Assembly (NCBI GenBank): GCA_035712365.1
Contig: DASTAW010000038.1
Coordinates: 50,826 to 114,825, forward strand
Source: Terriglobia bacterium
Lineage (GTDB): Bacteria > Acidobacteriota > Terriglobia > UBA7540
Direction of reading: 5' to 3'
Length of the DNA: 64,000 bases
Part shown: positions 44,426 through 54,200 of the stretch, in pieces
Layout of the letters: every line of letters begins with the position of its first letter
How positions within the stretch are numbered: the stretch's first letter is position 1
Program-made: the position numbers and the translations under genes
The notes under the pieces: generated by a model
Told to the model about the DNA's origin: nothing
Seen by the model: only the letters and a program-made list of their open reading frames with translations
Database searches by the model: none

Positions 44426-47098
44426 ATGCGACGGACACGAGCAACGTTGATTCGTTTTAGTGGCTTTCTCCGCCGGCGGCGCGAGCGGGAGCTGGACGAA
44501 GAACTCCGAGCGCATCTGGCCATGGCCGTCCGCGAGCGGATCGAGCAGGGCGAAGACCCTGCCGCAGCCGAAGCAAACGCGCGGCGCGAGTTCGGCAACG
44601 TCCCTCTGGTGAAAGACGTCACGCGCGACCAGTGGGGCTGGGGCTGGCTCGAAACCTTGCTGCAGGATGTGCACTACGGCGTCCGCCAACTCCGCCGCAA
44701 CCCGGGATTCAGCCTGGCGGCGATTGCCATTGCGGCGCTGGGGATTGCAGCCACCTGTGTTGTCTTCAGCTTTGCAGAAGCGGCGATATTCGGCGCCTTA
44801 CCTTACGAGAACTCTTCGGGCCTGGTGGAAGTTGGCATGACCGACCTGAAGAACTATCCTGGCTGGAGTGGGGTTCCGGTTCCGGCCTTTTTAAGCTGGC
44901 GCGACCACGCCGGCAGCATTGGACAGTTTGTAGCCAAGGGTTCGCGTTTCAACAGCAAGACACTGGTTGGCGGCGCTGAGCCGGTTCAGGTGTTCGACAA
45001 CCAGATCTCCGAAGGAACTTTTCAGTTGCTGGGCGCGCGGCCGCTCATGGGCCGGGATTTCACGTCACACGACTACAATTCCGGTGGAAGTCGTGCAGCT
45101 ATCCTGAGCTATCCACTGTGGCAGCAACTGTTCAACGGCCGTTCTGACGCCATCGGCAGATCGATCACGCTGGATGGCGTTGGATACATCATCCTGGGAA
45201 TCATGCCGCCCGGCTTTCAGCTTCCCGAGTCTTCTGCGGCGTTGCAGCCGGCCTGCTGGACTCCGCTGATCTTCGACGCAAAACAGAAGTCTGACACTGG
45301 AAATTTTTCCCTGACCGTCTGGTCGCGATTGAGGCCGGGAATTTCCAGCGAGAAGGCCCTGGCGGCGCTGAGTGTATCAGCTCTTCAGGTTGTGAACCCG
45401 ACGGGCGCGCGCAAAAAATCGGACTGGCGCATTCAGGTGACGCCGTTGATGGACAAGTTGATCGACCACTGGCGGTCGATTCTGATCTTCCTCTTCGGCG
45501 CCGCAGGATTTCTCCTGGCCATCGCCTGCGCCAACGTGGCCAATCTGCTGATGGCACGGGCCAGCACACGTCAGAAGGAGATTGCCGTCCGTACGGCCAT
45601 CGGCGCAAGCCGCGCGCGTGTGATTCGCCAACTGCTGACCGAATGCCTAATCCTGAGTGGGGTTGCGGGCGCAGTAGGAATTCTGCTGGCGCACTGGGGA
45701 ATTGGGCTGGTACGCGGGCTGCTGCCCCGTGCGCTCGACACAGCCAACTTCCAGCAGATGGGTCTTGATCCGCGAACCCTGGCGGCCACAGTGGCCGTAT
45801 CAGTGGCGGTGGGGGTTGTTTTCGGCCTCGCGCCTGCTTTCCAAGCTTCGAAGGTTGATCTGGTCGAGTCACTTAAAGAAAGGCGCGCGAACGCGGTCCC
45901 GCGTAGAGGGCGGTGGAACCCACAGAGTGTGCTCGTCGTCGCTGAGGTCGCGCTGTCGTTAATTCTGCTGACGGGAGCGGCATTGATGTTGCGCAGTTTC
46001 CTGAAACTTGAGGGCGTTGAGCCCGGATTCAATCCACAGGAGACGTTGACCATGCGCGTGCTGCTGCCTAAATACCGCTACCCCAAACTCGAGGATCAGA
46101 TCGAAGCATACCAACAAGTTCTCCGAAAGGTTAATGCGCTGCCAGGGATCCAATCGGCCGCTCTTGTAAGTCCGCTTCCTCTGGTTGGATTTCATAGCAC
46201 GGTTGTGATGGCCGCGCAGCCCGGAATGTCGAACATCCCTGAGAACGGCAGTATTGGTAGCGATTTTCACGCGGTGAGTCCGGGATACTTCAAAACGATG
46301 GGTATTTCCCTGTTGCGCGGCCGCTTCTTTACGGACCAGGATACCCAGGATTCGGAGGGAGTTGCTATTGTTGACAAGGCTTTCGTGGACCGCTACTGGC
46401 CGGGTCAGAATCCCGTGGGAAAGCTATTTTATCCCGCCTATCCGAAGACGACTCCGGCGGTGCGCGTGGTCGGCGAAGTGGACGGCGTGAGAGACCTGGC
46501 GCTGGCGGACAAGCCGCGCCCGGAATTGTACAATCCCTTCACGCAATACTTTCTGGCCGCGTTCGCAGGGACGCTGGTTGTGAAGACTAGCACACCGGCA
46601 AGCGCGTCAGTTGAGATGGAAAGGGTCATCCATTCGGTTGACCCTGAGGCGCCTATCTCCCAGATCGAAACAATGCAGGAGGTGCTCGGGAAGAGCGTCG
46701 CGGAGAAACGCTTGTACCTGACCTTGGTGGGCGTTTTTGCCGTGCTCGCATTGTTGCTGGCCGCCGCCGGCATTGCCGGGACGGTTTCCTATGCCGTCAG
46801 CCGGCGAAAGCACGAGGTGGGGATCCGTATGGCGCTGGGCGCCCGGCGCTCGCATGTGCTCTCAATGATATTGGGCCAGTTCGCAGCGCTTGTGGCGGTG
46901 GGGATTGCGCTTGGAGTGGCGGGGTCGCTGGTGCTTACGCGATTCATCGCCAGCCAGCTTTACGGTGTAAGTCCCACCGATCCGGCTACGTTTATTGCCG
47001 TCTCGATGCTTCTGACTGCTGTGGCGCTCGTGGCTTGTTACATCCCAGCTCGCCGGGCGGCAAAGGTCGATCCCATGGTGGCGCTGAGATACGAGTGA
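44426..47098 (+). CDS. ADOP-family ABC permease I with cytoplasmic prefix domain
   Basis: An 890-residue double permease. The prefix domain ([40 protein letters not shown]) is nearly the same as in the upstream permease, while the first helix is much changed (FSLAAIAIAALGIAATCVVF instead of [18 protein letters not shown]). It therefore looks like a mosaic. First FtsX loop RASTRQKEIAVRTAIGAS; last loop [19 protein letters not shown]; tail [29 protein letters not shown] precedes the ATG. The gap of 118 bp from the previous permease contains a palindrome but no clear promoter, so it may belong to the PadR operon. Confidence 0.93.
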   Translation: MRRTRATLIRFSGFLRRRRERELDEELRAHLAMAVRERIEQGEDPAAAEANARREFGNVPLVKDVTRDQWGWGWLETLLQDVHYGVRQLRRNPGFSLAAIAIAALGIAATCVVFSFAEAAIFGALPYENSSGLVEVGMTDLKNYPGWSGVPVPAFLSWRDHAGSIGQFVAKGSRFNSKTLVGGAEPVQVFDNQISEGTFQLLGARPLMGRDFTSHDYNSGGSRAAILSYPLWQQLFNGRSDAIGRSITLDGVGYIILGIMPPGFQLPESSAALQPACWTPLIFDAKQKSDTGNFSLTVWSRLRPGISSEKALAALSVSALQVVNPTGARKKSDWRIQVTPLMDKLIDHWRSILIFLFGAAGFLLAIACANVANLLMARASTRQKEIAVRTAIGASRARVIRQLLTECLILSGVAGAVGILLAHWGIGLVRGLLPRALDTANFQQMGLDPRTLAATVAVSVAVGVVFGLAPAFQASKVDLVESLKERRANAVPRRGRWNPQSVLVVAEVALSLILLTGAALMLRSFLKLEGVEPGFNPQETLTMRVLLPKYRYPKLEDQIEAYQQVLRKVNALPGIQSAALVSPLPLVGFHSTVVMAAQPGMSNIPENGSIGSDFHAVSPGYFKTMGISLLRGRFFTDQDTQDSEGVAIVDKAFVDRYWPGQNPVGKLFYPAYPKTTPAVRVVGEVDGVRDLALADKPRPELYNPFTQYFLAAFAGTLVVKTSTPASASVEMERVIHSVDPEAPISQIETMQEVLGKSVAEKRLYLTLVGVFAVLALLLAAAGIAGTVSYAVSRRKHEVGIRMALGARRSHVLSMILGQFAALVAVGIALGVAGSLVLTRFIASQLYGVSPTDPATFIAVSMLLTAVALVACYIPARRAAKVDPMVALRYE

Positions 47099-47154
47099 GG
47101 CAGTGGTAAGTGGTAAGTGATGAGTGCCGAGTGAAGAGCAAAAACGGAGGCACG

Positions 47155-47213
47155 CTGTAGCGGCGCGTTTACCGCGCCATCGCCCATCTGGCGGCGTAAA
47201 GCCGCCGCTACAG
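47155..47213. repeat. REPIN-like doublet of the GGCGCG palindrome family
   Basis: CTGTAGCGGCG (47155-47165) is mirrored by CGCCGCTACAG (47203-47213). Inside are two palindromes facing each other: GGCGCG-TTTAC-CGCGCC and GGCGGC-GTAAA-GCCGCC read on the opposite strand. The 59-bp unit can fold as two small hairpins or one long one. Confidence 0.8.
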
Positions 47214-47335
47214 AAGGGCGTCGGCCGTCGCAAACCGACCCACTGGTGGCGCTACGGCATGGGCAGTGGATAGTGGATGGTGGTTCGTGATGGGCGATTA
47301 CAAACTCTGAAGATGAGCGCGGAGACAGCGAGGCA

Positions 47336-47950
47336 ATGGCAGAGTTATTCCCGATATTCCTGAAACTGAACGGACGGAAGGCTCTGGTGGTAGGCGGAGG
47401 GAAAATGGCCGCCGTGCGCGTGAGGCAGTTGATCAGCGCGGGGGCCAGGGTCACGGTCGTTTCGCCGAAGGCCGGAAGCGAAATCGAGAGGCTGGCTAAG
47501 GCAAAATCGCTGGTTCTCGTCCGCCGGGGATTTAAGCGGACTGACCTCAGCCGACGCTACTTTATCGTGATCGCGGCAACCAATGACCTCAAAACCCAGC
47601 AGGCTGTTTTTGAGGCGGCGGAGCGCCTTGGCGTCCTTTGCAATGTTGTGGACAAACCGGACTCCTGCAACTTTTATATGCCGGCAATTGTCCAGCGCGG
47701 CGACCTGAAAATTGCCATCAGCACAAGCGGACGGAGTCCCGCGCTGGCTGCAAAGCTCCGGCGATACATCGAGGAAGCCGTACCGGAAAACGCTGCCGAT
47801 TTGACTGAGATAGTGGGCCGCCTGCGCTCGAAACTGCGGCTGGAGATCCCCGGCGACCTGGCTACCCAGAAGAAGCTGGTGGACGAGTTCGTCGAGACGG
47901 CACTGAAGAAGAGGCGCGTCCGGCAGGGTCTGCGGGCGAGGTTTTTCTAG
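47336..47950 (+). CDS. Precorrin-2 dehydrogenase / sirohydrochlorin ferrochelatase-like protein (Met8/CysG N-terminal type)
   Basis: A 204-residue cytoplasmic enzyme of siroheme synthesis: NAD-dependent oxidation of precorrin-2 and, in bifunctional members, iron insertion. Rossmann nucleotide-binding site GRKALVVGGGKMAAVRVRQL at ~13-32; NVVDKPDSCNFYMPAIVQRG and the family motif ISTSGRSPALAAKLRRYIEE follow. Length fits a stand-alone Met8-like protein without the methyltransferase half of CysG. It lacks visible hem or cys neighbours, so its pathway partners must be elsewhere. AGCGAGG lies just before the ATG. The preceding 230 bp contain a REPIN-like doublet and short CAGTGGTAAGTGG repeats. Confidence 0.9.
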   Translation: MAELFPIFLKLNGRKALVVGGGKMAAVRVRQLISAGARVTVVSPKAGSEIERLAKAKSLVLVRRGFKRTDLSRRYFIVIAATNDLKTQQAVFEAAERLGVLCNVVDKPDSCNFYMPAIVQRGDLKIAISTSGRSPALAAKLRRYIEEAVPENAADLTEIVGRLRSKLRLEIPGDLATQKKLVDEFVETALKKRRVRQGLRARFF

Positions 47951-48195
47951 CGCCCCAGGCTGGCCGGCATGGGGCTAATCACCCCCGGTGGCCTGCGCCT
48001 CAGCGGCAGACGGCGGGTCCAAAATCGGCGCCCCGCGTCCTCCGCTCGTCTGCAAATTTTCCTATCTGACGAGTATTCCTTTCGCACTCCTTAGTTTCAG
48101 TTTTTCCATGGCCTGTACATATGTTGCTGATTCTAATAGACCTGACCCAAAGTACAGGCATGGAACTCAACGTGCGAAACGTAGGGAGGGGAAAG
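47951..48195. other. Intergenic region upstream of the coiled-coil protein gene
   Basis: No gene is seen. GCCTGTAC (48112-48119) and GTACAGGC (48152-48159) form an inverted repeat about 32 bp apart, possibly an operator. The remaining sequence is unremarkable, and no clear -35/-10 pair could be assigned. Confidence 0.45.
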
Positions 48196-48248
48196 CCCTG
48201 CCAGCCTGGTTAAAATAACTCCACATACCGGAGTTGTCTCTGGCAGGG
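48196..48248 (+). promoter_or_regulatory. Nested stem-loop in the leader of the coiled-coil protein gene
   Basis: CCCTGCCAG (48196-48204) pairs perfectly with CTGGCAGGG (48240-48248). Within it AACTCC (48217-48222) pairs with GGAGTT (48230-48235). The structure ends four bases before the ribosome-binding site GGAGGAGGG, so it could affect translation. Confidence 0.55.
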
Positions 48249-48263
48249 CCCGGAGGAGGGTCT

Positions 48264-49274
48264 ATGGGTCCAGTTAAAGAGAAGTGGAGCGTAGAGTACG
48301 CACACCCAGAGTACACGCCACCGATTGATGACACTGAAATACATTCTTCAGGGGAGTGGGACGGTGATCAGTCCATCGATTCGGTGGTCTCTCACAGACG
48401 GGGGACGGCAGGTTTGTGGACCGCGCTGGCGGTCCTTGCGGTGGCGCTGGCCGTTATGGCGGCCTATGGCTATTCTGTGATCAGCCAGCATAACTCCGAG
48501 CTTTCGGGGTTGTCCGGGCGCATGGGAGCGATTGGGGAGCTTCGCGCGCGGGCGGCCAAAGTTGAGGAAGGCTTCAACGATTGGCGTGCCAAACAAGCAG
48601 GTTTGGCCGCCCAGATTCAGAAGATGGATGCTGATTGGCGGTCCGGGTTGGACGATGCCCGCCAGCGCGCAGCCGCGATGGTGGGGAGTGCCGCTCAAAA
48701 AGAGAACAGGGATCTGAATCTGCGCACAGCCGCGCTGAACGCCCATATCAACGAGATCATTTCGCAGCAGCAGGCGCAACAGGTCCAAGTCGCGCAGCTT
48801 GAAAGTGAGCTGGCGAATACACGTCAGGAGTTGGCCGCCACCCGAGCAGCTTACAACCGCGAACTTGCGGACGTCCGCCAGCAGCAGGTGGTAAGCCAGC
48901 AGGCAGTTGCGTCCCTCGATAATCAGCTCTCAACGAGCCTGGTGGATTTCGAAGTCGCGAAGAACCGCGACGAGGAGATTGTGCAAGGAGTGTCCGTACA
49001 CCTGGGCGGGACGGACCTCGCACATCAAAAGTTCCGCGGGTGGATCTGGCTTGCCGGAAGCGGGCGCAGGATATGGGTCCATGACCAGCCGGCGGCGCTT
49101 CCCGTTACGTTTTACCCCAAACCCGACGGGCTGGCGTATGAATTAGTCGTAACGAAGGTGAAGTCGAACGAAATTGCCGGCTATCTCCTCGTGCCGAGCA
49201 TCTCAAACACCCAGCAGGCAAATGTCGCTTCCAACGGTAAGCCCATGAGCAGGTTGGGGGAAGGGGGGTTTTAG
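48264..49274 (+). CDS. Membrane-anchored coiled-coil protein of unknown function
   Basis: A 336-residue protein; the ATG at 48264 is chosen because GGAGGAGGG (48252-48260) precedes it, against a TTG ten codons upstream. An acidic N-terminal cytoplasmic segment (~1-50) leads to one membrane helix (LWTALAVLAVALAVMAAYGY). A long Gln/Ala-rich coiled coil (~75-225; NEIISQQQAQQVQVAQLESE) follows, then a small globular C-terminal domain (~235-330; KFRGWIWLAGSGRRIWVHDQ). I do not recognise a family. The topology suggests a periplasmic coiled coil with a beta-rich tip. The Gly-rich end (MSRLGEGGF) is odd. The gene stands alone, with siroheme synthesis upstream and the glucan locus downstream. Confidence 0.8.
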   Translation: MGPVKEKWSVEYAHPEYTPPIDDTEIHSSGEWDGDQSIDSVVSHRRGTAGLWTALAVLAVALAVMAAYGYSVISQHNSELSGLSGRMGAIGELRARAAKVEEGFNDWRAKQAGLAAQIQKMDADWRSGLDDARQRAAAMVGSAAQKENRDLNLRTAALNAHINEIISQQQAQQVQVAQLESELANTRQELAATRAAYNRELADVRQQQVVSQQAVASLDNQLSTSLVDFEVAKNRDEEIVQGVSVHLGGTDLAHQKFRGWIWLAGSGRRIWVHDQPAALPVTFYPKPDGLAYELVVTKVKSNEIAGYLLVPSISNTQQANVASNGKPMSRLGEGGF

Positions 49275-49548
49275 CGCAATATAAATAAAGGACCGCAATA
49301 TACCTGCCAAATCGCCGTTCTTCTGGCCATCCTAAAAGCCGAATACTGAAAAACTTGGAGTGGAAGTGTGGAATTTCTCCCTTGAGCCTTCCCTTTGACC
49401 CAGAAGGTTGTACAATGTAACGCGGCGCGGGGGACTGCCAACCTCGCTGTGTGGAACAACCATCGGACGCTCCCCCCGGATGTCGTGGATTTAGCATCCG
49501 GAGTGCGGGTCCCGAGGACTTGGAGAGGTACTGAAGGTTTTCAGGGCA

Positions 49549-51150
49549 TTGGGTACAGAGGTTCGAACCGCTAAGCATTTTCTTTCCCGGTACTTCCGAT
49601 ACATCGCCGTCGTCGGGGGCGGGTCCCGCACCTCAAGGATCATCAGTGCAGTCGCGCTGGCCTTCGCGCTGATACCCAGCGTAGGCGTACGGGCCGCGGC
49701 TGCCACGGCGCCCGCTGAGGAGGTCCACCCTCTCCGCAGGATTGACAATGACCTGCTGGATGATATTTCACGCCGTTCCTTCCGCTATTTCTGGCAAAAC
49801 ACTGATCCTCGAACTGGACTGATCCTGGACCGCGCGCGCTTTGACGGCAGGCCCGAAGAGGAGTCCTGGCGTAAAAACGTCGCGAGTATTGCCGCAACGG
49901 GTTTTGGCTTGACGGCATACTGCATCGCCGCCGATCATCGCTGGATAAGCCCCGATCGGGCCAGCTATCGCATCCGCACGGCTTTGCGTTTCTTTGCCTA
50001 TCACGCTCAGCAGAAACATGGGTGGTTTTACCATTTCCTTGACGCCACCACAGGGAAAAGGGCATGGAAAAGTGAGGTTTCATCAATCGACACCGCGCTG
50101 CTGCTGTCGGGAATTCTGACCGCGAGGCAGGCCTTTCCTGATGATCCCGAAATCGTCCGGCTGGCGAACTTGATTTATCACCGTGTGGATTTCCCGTGGA
50201 TGCTTGACGGCGACCCCTTAATACTATCGCACGGCTGGAAACCGGAGACAGGCTTCCTCCCGTACGGCTGGGACACGTACAGCGAAGCGGGGATCCTCTA
50301 CGCATTGGCGATTGGGTCGCCGACGCACCCCATTCCTCCAGACTCCTGGTTCGGCTGGAAGCTTCCGATTGTTCACGCTGGTGGCTATGCCTATATCGGC
50401 GGAGGCCCTCTTTTTATTCAGCAATATTCTCAGGCATGGCTGGACCTCAGGAACCGCAGCTACAGGGAGGTTCCGGTGGAAGATCGGGTCGTTCCGCGCG
50501 TGAACGTCCTCGAAAATGCGATAGTGGCCACGCGGGCCCAGCAGGCACTGGGGATTGATCTCTCACAACGGTACCGCGGGTATTCGTCGAGAGTATGGGG
50601 CATCACGGCGTCTGACAGCGCGAAGGGCTATGTCGCGTGGGGAGGCTCAGCCAACGATTCCCGAATCGATGGCACAGTTGTTCCCAGCGCCGCCGCCGGC
50701 TCCGCCATGTTTGCTCCTGACATCTGCATTCCTGCATTGCGGGCCATGCTGCTGCAATATGGCCGGAAGGTTTATGGACGATACGGCTTTGCCGATGCGT
50801 TCAATCCCACGACGGGATGGGTCAGCCGCTACGTCATCGGGATCGACGTCGGCATCACGCTTCTCAGCGCTGAAGACCTGCGCACGGGAAACGTGTGGCG
50901 ATGGTTCATGGGCAACGCTGACGTTGAACGGGCCCTGGACATGATCGGGCTTGTGCCGGACCCGCCGGTTGAGGGGCGGCAACTGAGCAAAGCGATCGCT
51001 GATACCCGGGAAGGGACTGCCGACCCGCAGAAGCGAACGCCACCCACGAACGCAGACGTGGATGCAGAAATCCGTGTAGGCACCCGGCACCAGATCCCCG
51101 CTTCGGCGTTTAAATTCAAGATTCCTATCCCTCCACGGCAAACAGAATAA
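49549..51150 (+). CDS. Secreted PF10091 (glycoamylase/GH144-like) glycoside hydrolase
   Basis: A protein of up to 533 residues starting at TTG with GAAGG upstream; no ATG is available near the start. A signal peptide is visible (ISAVALAFALIPSVGVRAAA). The mature part begins DNDLLDDISRRSFRYFWQNT, typical of the PF10091 family, with RARFDGRPEEESWRKNVASI, VSSIDTALLLSGIL, LPYGWDTYSEAGILYAL, and WGITASDSAKGYVAWGG. Characterised members are endo-beta-1,2-glucanases of family GH144; others act on related glucans. The gene is convergent with a cyclic beta-1,2-glucan synthase-like gene ending 120 bp away, which strengthens a beta-1,2-glucan substrate. The exact specificity cannot be read from the sequence. 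It would act in the periplasm or outside. Confidence 0.87.
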   Translation: MGTEVRTAKHFLSRYFRYIAVVGGGSRTSRIISAVALAFALIPSVGVRAAAATAPAEEVHPLRRIDNDLLDDISRRSFRYFWQNTDPRTGLILDRARFDGRPEEESWRKNVASIAATGFGLTAYCIAADHRWISPDRASYRIRTALRFFAYHAQQKHGWFYHFLDATTGKRAWKSEVSSIDTALLLSGILTARQAFPDDPEIVRLANLIYHRVDFPWMLDGDPLILSHGWKPETGFLPYGWDTYSEAGILYALAIGSPTHPIPPDSWFGWKLPIVHAGGYAYIGGGPLFIQQYSQAWLDLRNRSYREVPVEDRVVPRVNVLENAIVATRAQQALGIDLSQRYRGYSSRVWGITASDSAKGYVAWGGSANDSRIDGTVVPSAAAGSAMFAPDICIPALRAMLLQYGRKVYGRYGFADAFNPTTGWVSRYVIGIDVGITLLSAEDLRTGNVWRWFMGNADVERALDMIGLVPDPPVEGRQLSKAIADTREGTADPQKRTPPTNADVDAEIRVGTRHQIPASAFKFKIPIPPRQTE

Positions 51151-51270
51151 GGTCTGTGTTCACCTCAGAATAGCCGATAGCCGGGCTACGCGTCCGCCAG
51201 GGGTTGGAGGCCGGTTCTCCAGTCGAGGTTCTCTACATCCTTGGCCGGGAAGCACGGGTGGCTTCCGCAC

Positions 51271-54200
51271 TCACCCTGACTCGTGGGCCGGTTCTGCAAG
51301 GGCACTTCGCGTCGAGGTTTCCTTCCCCGGAATTTGCGGAGATCGCTTCCAAGGGTTTGCCGGTTCGAGCTGTTCGGGCGCTGCGCGAGGGACCTTTTCA
51401 TGCAGGAGAAGCTCAGTCGCCATCACCTGGCTTTCCAGGTGAAACCACCTTTGCAGAGAAGACCTGGTGAGCAGGTTACAGACTGCCAGCAGGCTCATCC
51501 CCTGATGATGGGCCATCCAACATCGAACCAGTTCGCCCTCTGCCGTTCCACTCGTGCGGCTGTCAGAGTAATCAGTGGATTCGAAGAAGCCGAGTCGGCC
51601 GAACCAGCCCTTTTCCCACATCAACTTTAAGTTACGAACGGCGGACGTGGAGTCAACCAGCAGTGCCAGGAAGCTTGCGTAGGGAGCAATGACGATATCT
51701 TCTAATGCATTCGGGTCCACAGCCAGGCCAGGCAGACCAAATGCCGCATATTGGTAAATGCCTTTGTGGTCCCGGGCGCTGAAGGCCGCTTCTGAAATGC
51801 CCCAGGGAACCTTTCTCCTCCTCGCGTATTTCTGCTGGCAGAGCACCGCCGAGTGCATGCCCTCGTCCAGCATCGTGCCCGAATGCGAGCGCATCCAGAG
51901 CAAGGGCATCAGGTACTCGAACATGGTCCCACTCCATGAGACCAATACCGGCGTGCCTTCTTCAAGGGTTTGCGTCCTCCCCAGGTGAAACCAGGCTTCC
52001 TGCCTGATGTCGCCTTTAGCAATCGCAATAAAAGTGGCAGTTCGGGCTTCGGAAGCGAGCAGGTCATAAACGGCTGTTGTATGCTGCTGGGCCTCGACAT
52101 CGTACCCAACGTGCAGAAGTCTCCTTTTCTGGTCGTAGAGAAATCGGAAGTCCATTTCTCTTAGAAGTTCCTCGGCCTCGCCCGCGAGGCGCTGAAGCCT
52201 GGCGGAAAGATTTGTGGCTCGATCGAGGCTGGCCCTGAGAAGTGAGGATAGAGATCTCACGCTATCTGTGGCGCCGGGTGTGCCGGATTCCGGTGACCGG
52301 TCGTTCAGCTCTCGTTCCATCTGCGGCAGGACCGCGGGCAGTGAAGCCAGAGAGACATCGTGCCCCGGACTGTCCAAATGAAGCTGCCTGTACTCTTGCA
52401 AGAGCCAGGGCGCCAGAGTTTTTACGCTGGTCTGCACGTTTTCGATCCGCGCAAGCGTTTCCGACAGCCACCATGACAGGTCGTCTGCCGAGCCCTGGTC
52501 GCCACTTTCGCCATCCGGTCGGTTGCTGCAAAGTGCATCCATGACAGCTTGAATTTCCTTGTGAAGGCCGGGCAGGGACCAGGTCCAATCCGAAGCGTTT
52601 TCTCCGGCTCGATCGGCCCATGAGACTACCTCCTGGATGCGCAATACAACTTCCGGCGCCAGGGTCTTCTGATGGGCTATTTGCTGAATGAGCGAAAGAT
52701 GGTCGCGGATGCCCTGGCATAGCTCTCTCGAGAGAAGTGGCTCGTTTACGAGCCCGAGGCATGCCTGCTTCAGGGTCCACAGGCAGGCCGCGAGGTTTCC
52801 GCTGTCCACCGTCGAAACGAATTTTGGAGGAAGCGGGTCAAGCGTATGCAGGTCATACCAGTTGAGAAAATGCCCGTTGAACCGAGAAAGACGTTTTGCA
52901 GAATTGATCGTTTGTTCGGTTTGCTCGATCAGCTCGGTGAGTGTGAGATAGCCAAGGTGGTGGGCTGCCAGGCGCGCGTTCAACAGAATTCCGAGGTTTG
53001 TGGGCGACAACACGTTCATTACTGCAGGGGGTTCCTGCTGAACGCGGTCGGGTATCAGCCAGTGAACTCCGGCATTGCTGAACTCCCGGAAGTACCTCCA
53101 AGTGGAGAGGGACGCAATCCTCAGGAAGGCGACGTCCTGTGGCTCCAAAGGTTTCGTGCGTCTGCGGGGCGGGTGGTTAATCCATTCCGTGAACACAGGG
53201 GCAAGCAACCAGAGGCCCAGTATGGGTGCGGCCGCCGGCAATGCAGGAGGCCGGAGAAATGCCAGGGAGATGCCCGTTGCCAGGGCGAACCACGGGGTGA
53301 ACGCCAGGTAAGCTTCGACAGCCGTCTTTTTCCTGCTGCCTGCTTCTGCTTCAGCGGACGTTTCCCATTCCAGCAGGTTTCTGCGCGTGACGGTGAGGCG
53401 TGTGAGAGTTCTGACGATGGCGTCAAGCATGACGAACGCCTTGTGGGGCAGGAACACCAGCATGACAAATACCTGCAGATGCCCCGTGACGAAAGCGTTC
53501 GCGCGCTCCTTCAAAAAGCCCTTAAGGTTGTCAGCCCTCCACACCTGGGCCAGTGAGATGAGGGTTTCGACATACGTGGGCAGCAGCAGTAGCGCAATGA
53601 TGACAGCCGTCCAGTAGAGGGCGCCGCCGCGGAAGGCAAACCAGCCGGCCAGTAATAGCAGGAAGAGGTTCAACTCGATCAGGCTGCGCCTGAGATTGTC
53701 GAAGATTTTCCAGCGGGACAGGAGTGTGATTGGGTTCGGGACCCGCGCGCCAAAGAAGTCGGGCACGTGAGGCAACAGCCATCGCAGGATCTGCCAGTCG
53801 CCTCGCACCCAGCGATGCATCCGGCGCGAATAGGCGCTGAAGTGTGACGGGTAATCGTCGATCACCTCAATGTCGGAAACGAGTCCGGCTCTTCCGTATA
53901 CGCCTTCAATCAGGTCATGGCTCAGTAGAGCATTGGACGGAAACCGATTGCCCAGCACTCGCTGGAAGGTTTCGACCTCATAAATTCCTTTGCCTGTAAA
54001 ACTGCCTTCCCCAAACAGGTCCTGGTAGACGTCGGAGACGGCCCGCGTGTAAATATCAAACCCGGTTTCACCGGAATATATGCTCGCCAGCCGTGACTTG
54101 CGGGCGGATTCAACGCTGATTCCAATCCTGGGTTGCAGGATGCCGTAGCCCTCAACAACTGTATTTGTTTTCCTGTCAATCACGGCACGATTCAGCGGGT

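Noticed and set aside
49395..49425. Promoter TTGACC/TACAAT before the PF10091 gene
   Set aside because: The spacer is only about 10 bp; TGTACAAT alone is not enough.
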